From Acidobacteriota bacterium (lineage in GTDB: Bacteria; Acidobacteriota; Terriglobia; UBA7540), in the NCBI GenBank assembly GCA_021780055.1, contig JAJXZM010000221.1:1-6936 (forward strand): a DNA stretch of 6,936 bases, written 5' to 3'. Below are positions 6,358 to 6,936 of this stretch, in pieces. The translations under genes and the position numbers were made by a program. The stretch's first letter is position 1. The number at the start of each line of letters is the position of its first letter. The notes under the pieces were generated by a model that was not told the DNA's origin, searched no databases, and was given only the letters and a program-made list of their open reading frames with translations.

Positions 6358-6370
6358 AGGGAGGCGCCCT
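6358..6370 (-). promoter_or_regulatory. Pyrimidine-rich leader and short hairpin before the MFS start
   Basis: On the minus strand AGGG (6370-6367) can pair with CCCT (6361-6358) around CGCCT, ending 2 nt before the ATG at 6355. The segment carries CCTCC, the complement of a Shine-Dalgarno site rather than the site itself. Initiation here may be weak, leaderless-like or regulated. The stem is short, so this is tentative. Confidence 0.25.
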
Positions 6371-6431
6371 GAATGTCTTTGGAATGAAGTAGTAGCCAGC
6401 ACAACGCCCCTGAAAGTCTCAATTTCGCCAA

Positions 6432-6454
6432 AAAATGTGTTTCATTTTGACACA
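6432..6454. promoter_or_regulatory. Candidate operator: two overlapping inverted repeats
   Basis: AAAATG-TGTTT-CATTTT at 6432-6448 is a perfect 6-bp inverted repeat with a 5-nt spacer. TGTGT at 6436-6440 and ACACA at 6450-6454 make a second, overlapping inverted repeat. It sits about 77 nt before the MFS start in an AT-rich patch of an otherwise GC-rich window, a normal place for a regulator of the sugar-acid cluster. The TGTTTCATTTT half resembles an IclR-type KdgR half-site, but the full palindrome does not match. No regulator gene is in the window. Confidence 0.35.
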
Positions 6455-6601
6455 CTAAGAGTGGAAGTCCTTCGGGCTTATGCTCGCAACTGTGTGATTA
6501 ACAGCACCTTGCTCGATTTTCACGACCGACCTCCCATCCCCGAAAAGTTTCCCGCTGAGACTGTTCCCAAAGGTTGCTGAGAATTCGGCTTAAACCCAGG
6601 G

Positions 6602-6936
6602 TCATGATTCGGTACCGGTTGAGCGCGACGGGTTCGGCAAGTGATAACCTGCCGCAACATCTTCGAGCAACAGAATCCAATCGTTCCCTCGACCGTTGGT
6701 GACCGGCGTGTACCGTTGAAATCCCCACGTGTCCGCTTCGTGAATCGGGTAGGAAACGCCGTATCGAGGGTCGTACCATATCTCCTTCAACCGCCGGCCT
6801 TTGATCACGTGTTTATTCAGCGTGAAACTCTCCCCGTACGGCGAGTAGACAATAGCAAATGAACCGTCCGATGACCTTGCGGCCCGAACCTTCGCACCGC
6901 CGATCATGGGCCCATCCATGATTATGCTCTGATCAG
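6602..6936 (-). CDS. DUF4038 (apiosidase-like, GH140-type) glycoside hydrolase, C-terminal fragment
   Basis: The last 110 residues of a gene that enters from the right edge; the frame is still open at 6936 (reading DQSIIMDGP), so the ATG at 6919 is internal and not the start. The fragment fits the small C-terminal beta domain called 'putative collagen-binding' in DUF4038 proteins: DQSII, then AARSSDGSFAIVYSPYGESFTL, then EIWYDPRYGVSYPI, and near the end NGRGNDWILLLED. These WYDPR and GNDWxLxLxD motifs are hallmarks of that module. Family members are usually secreted hydrolases of plant polysaccharides; a characterised GH140 enzyme cleaves apiose from rhamnogalacturonan II. The catalytic barrel is outside the window, so activity cannot be confirmed. 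The stop at 6602 lies 246 nt before the transporter on the same strand. The family call is from motif recognition and is fairly confident. Confidence 0.72.
   Translation of the reverse strand, partial: DQSIIMDGPMIGGAKVRAARSSDGSFAIVYSPYGESFTLNKHVIKGRRLKEIWYDPRYGVSYPIHEADTWGFQRYTPVTNGRGNDWILLLEDVAAGYHLPNPSRSTGTES

Larger units (their letters stand above)
6356..6601. other. Intergenic leader of the sugar-acid cluster
   Basis: 246 bases with no supportable gene. It holds the candidate operator at 6432-6454 and a small stem at about 6465-6479 (AAGTCC/GGGCTT around TTC) with no T-run, so not a convincing terminator. No clear sigma-70 or sigma-54 promoter could be matched on the minus strand. The reading frame on the minus strand between 6779 and 6498 is a shadow that overlaps the hydrolase gene in another frame. 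Confidence 0.55.

Noticed and set aside
6465..6479. AAGTCC-TTC-GGGCTT stem as a terminator of the hydrolase gene
   Set aside because: The stem includes a GT pair and neither strand has a T-run after it; it also lies over 120 nt past the stop.
6421..6500. A sigma-54 (-24/-12) or sigma-70 promoter in the leader of the cluster
   Set aside because: TGGC and TTGACA-like words occur, but none has a matching partner at the right spacing and orientation.
6498..6779. A 93-codon minus-strand frame overlapping the hydrolase end
   Set aside because: It overlaps the better-supported hydrolase frame, is Arg/Ser-rich and shows no domain.
6917..6919. ATG at 6919 as the start of a small 105-residue protein
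   Set aside because: The frame continues upstream to the window edge with DQSII, which fits the DUF4038 C-terminal domain, so this is an internal Met of a longer gene.

Overview
The window is a 6.9 kb, GC-rich bacterial segment in which every supported gene lies on the minus strand, so transcription runs from high to low coordinates. Several features suggest a soil-type Acidobacteriota or a relative. These are a short secreted glycine-zipper protein with a GTR...VKPPGRVKGKAE core, a sialidase-like secreted protein, a DUF4038-type glycoside hydrolase, and Tat-style 'DRRDLLQ' leaders. This is inferred from family resemblance; there is no rRNA or marker gene here.

Layout, in order of transcription. 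(1) 6936-6602: the last 110 residues of a DUF4038 (apiosidase-like, GH140-type) glycoside hydrolase, cut by the window edge. (2) 6601-6356: a non-coding leader with two overlapping inverted repeats, a candidate operator. (3) 6355-2050: a four-gene, tightly spaced sugar-acid cluster. It encodes an MFS transporter of the anion:cation symporter type, a four-carbon acid sugar kinase (DUF1537), a PdxA2-type 4-phosphate dehydrogenase, and a divergent CutC-family TIM-barrel protein with a twin-arginine signal. (4) 1926-1237: a secreted or envelope glycine-zipper protein of unknown function. (5) 1236-967: non-coding, with a weak terminator-like hairpin and a candidate extended -10 promoter. (6) 966-235 and 214-1: an SDR oxidoreductase followed, 20 nt later, by the start of a secreted sialidase-like protein cut by the window edge.

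How the genes work together: the transporter, kinase and PdxA2 make a plausible minimal route for D-threonate and/or D-erythronate. The acid is imported, phosphorylated at O4, then oxidised and decarboxylated to dihydroxyacetone phosphate, which enters glycolysis. This pairing of DUF1537 kinase with PdxA2 is established in other bacteria; the exact substrate here is inferred. The unexplained member is the CutC-like protein: it appears to be exported and has lost several residues typical of CutC. It is the best candidate in the window for an undescribed activity linked to sugar-acid use. Nothing in the window looks like a CRISPR array, tRNA, rRNA, insertion sequence or phage.
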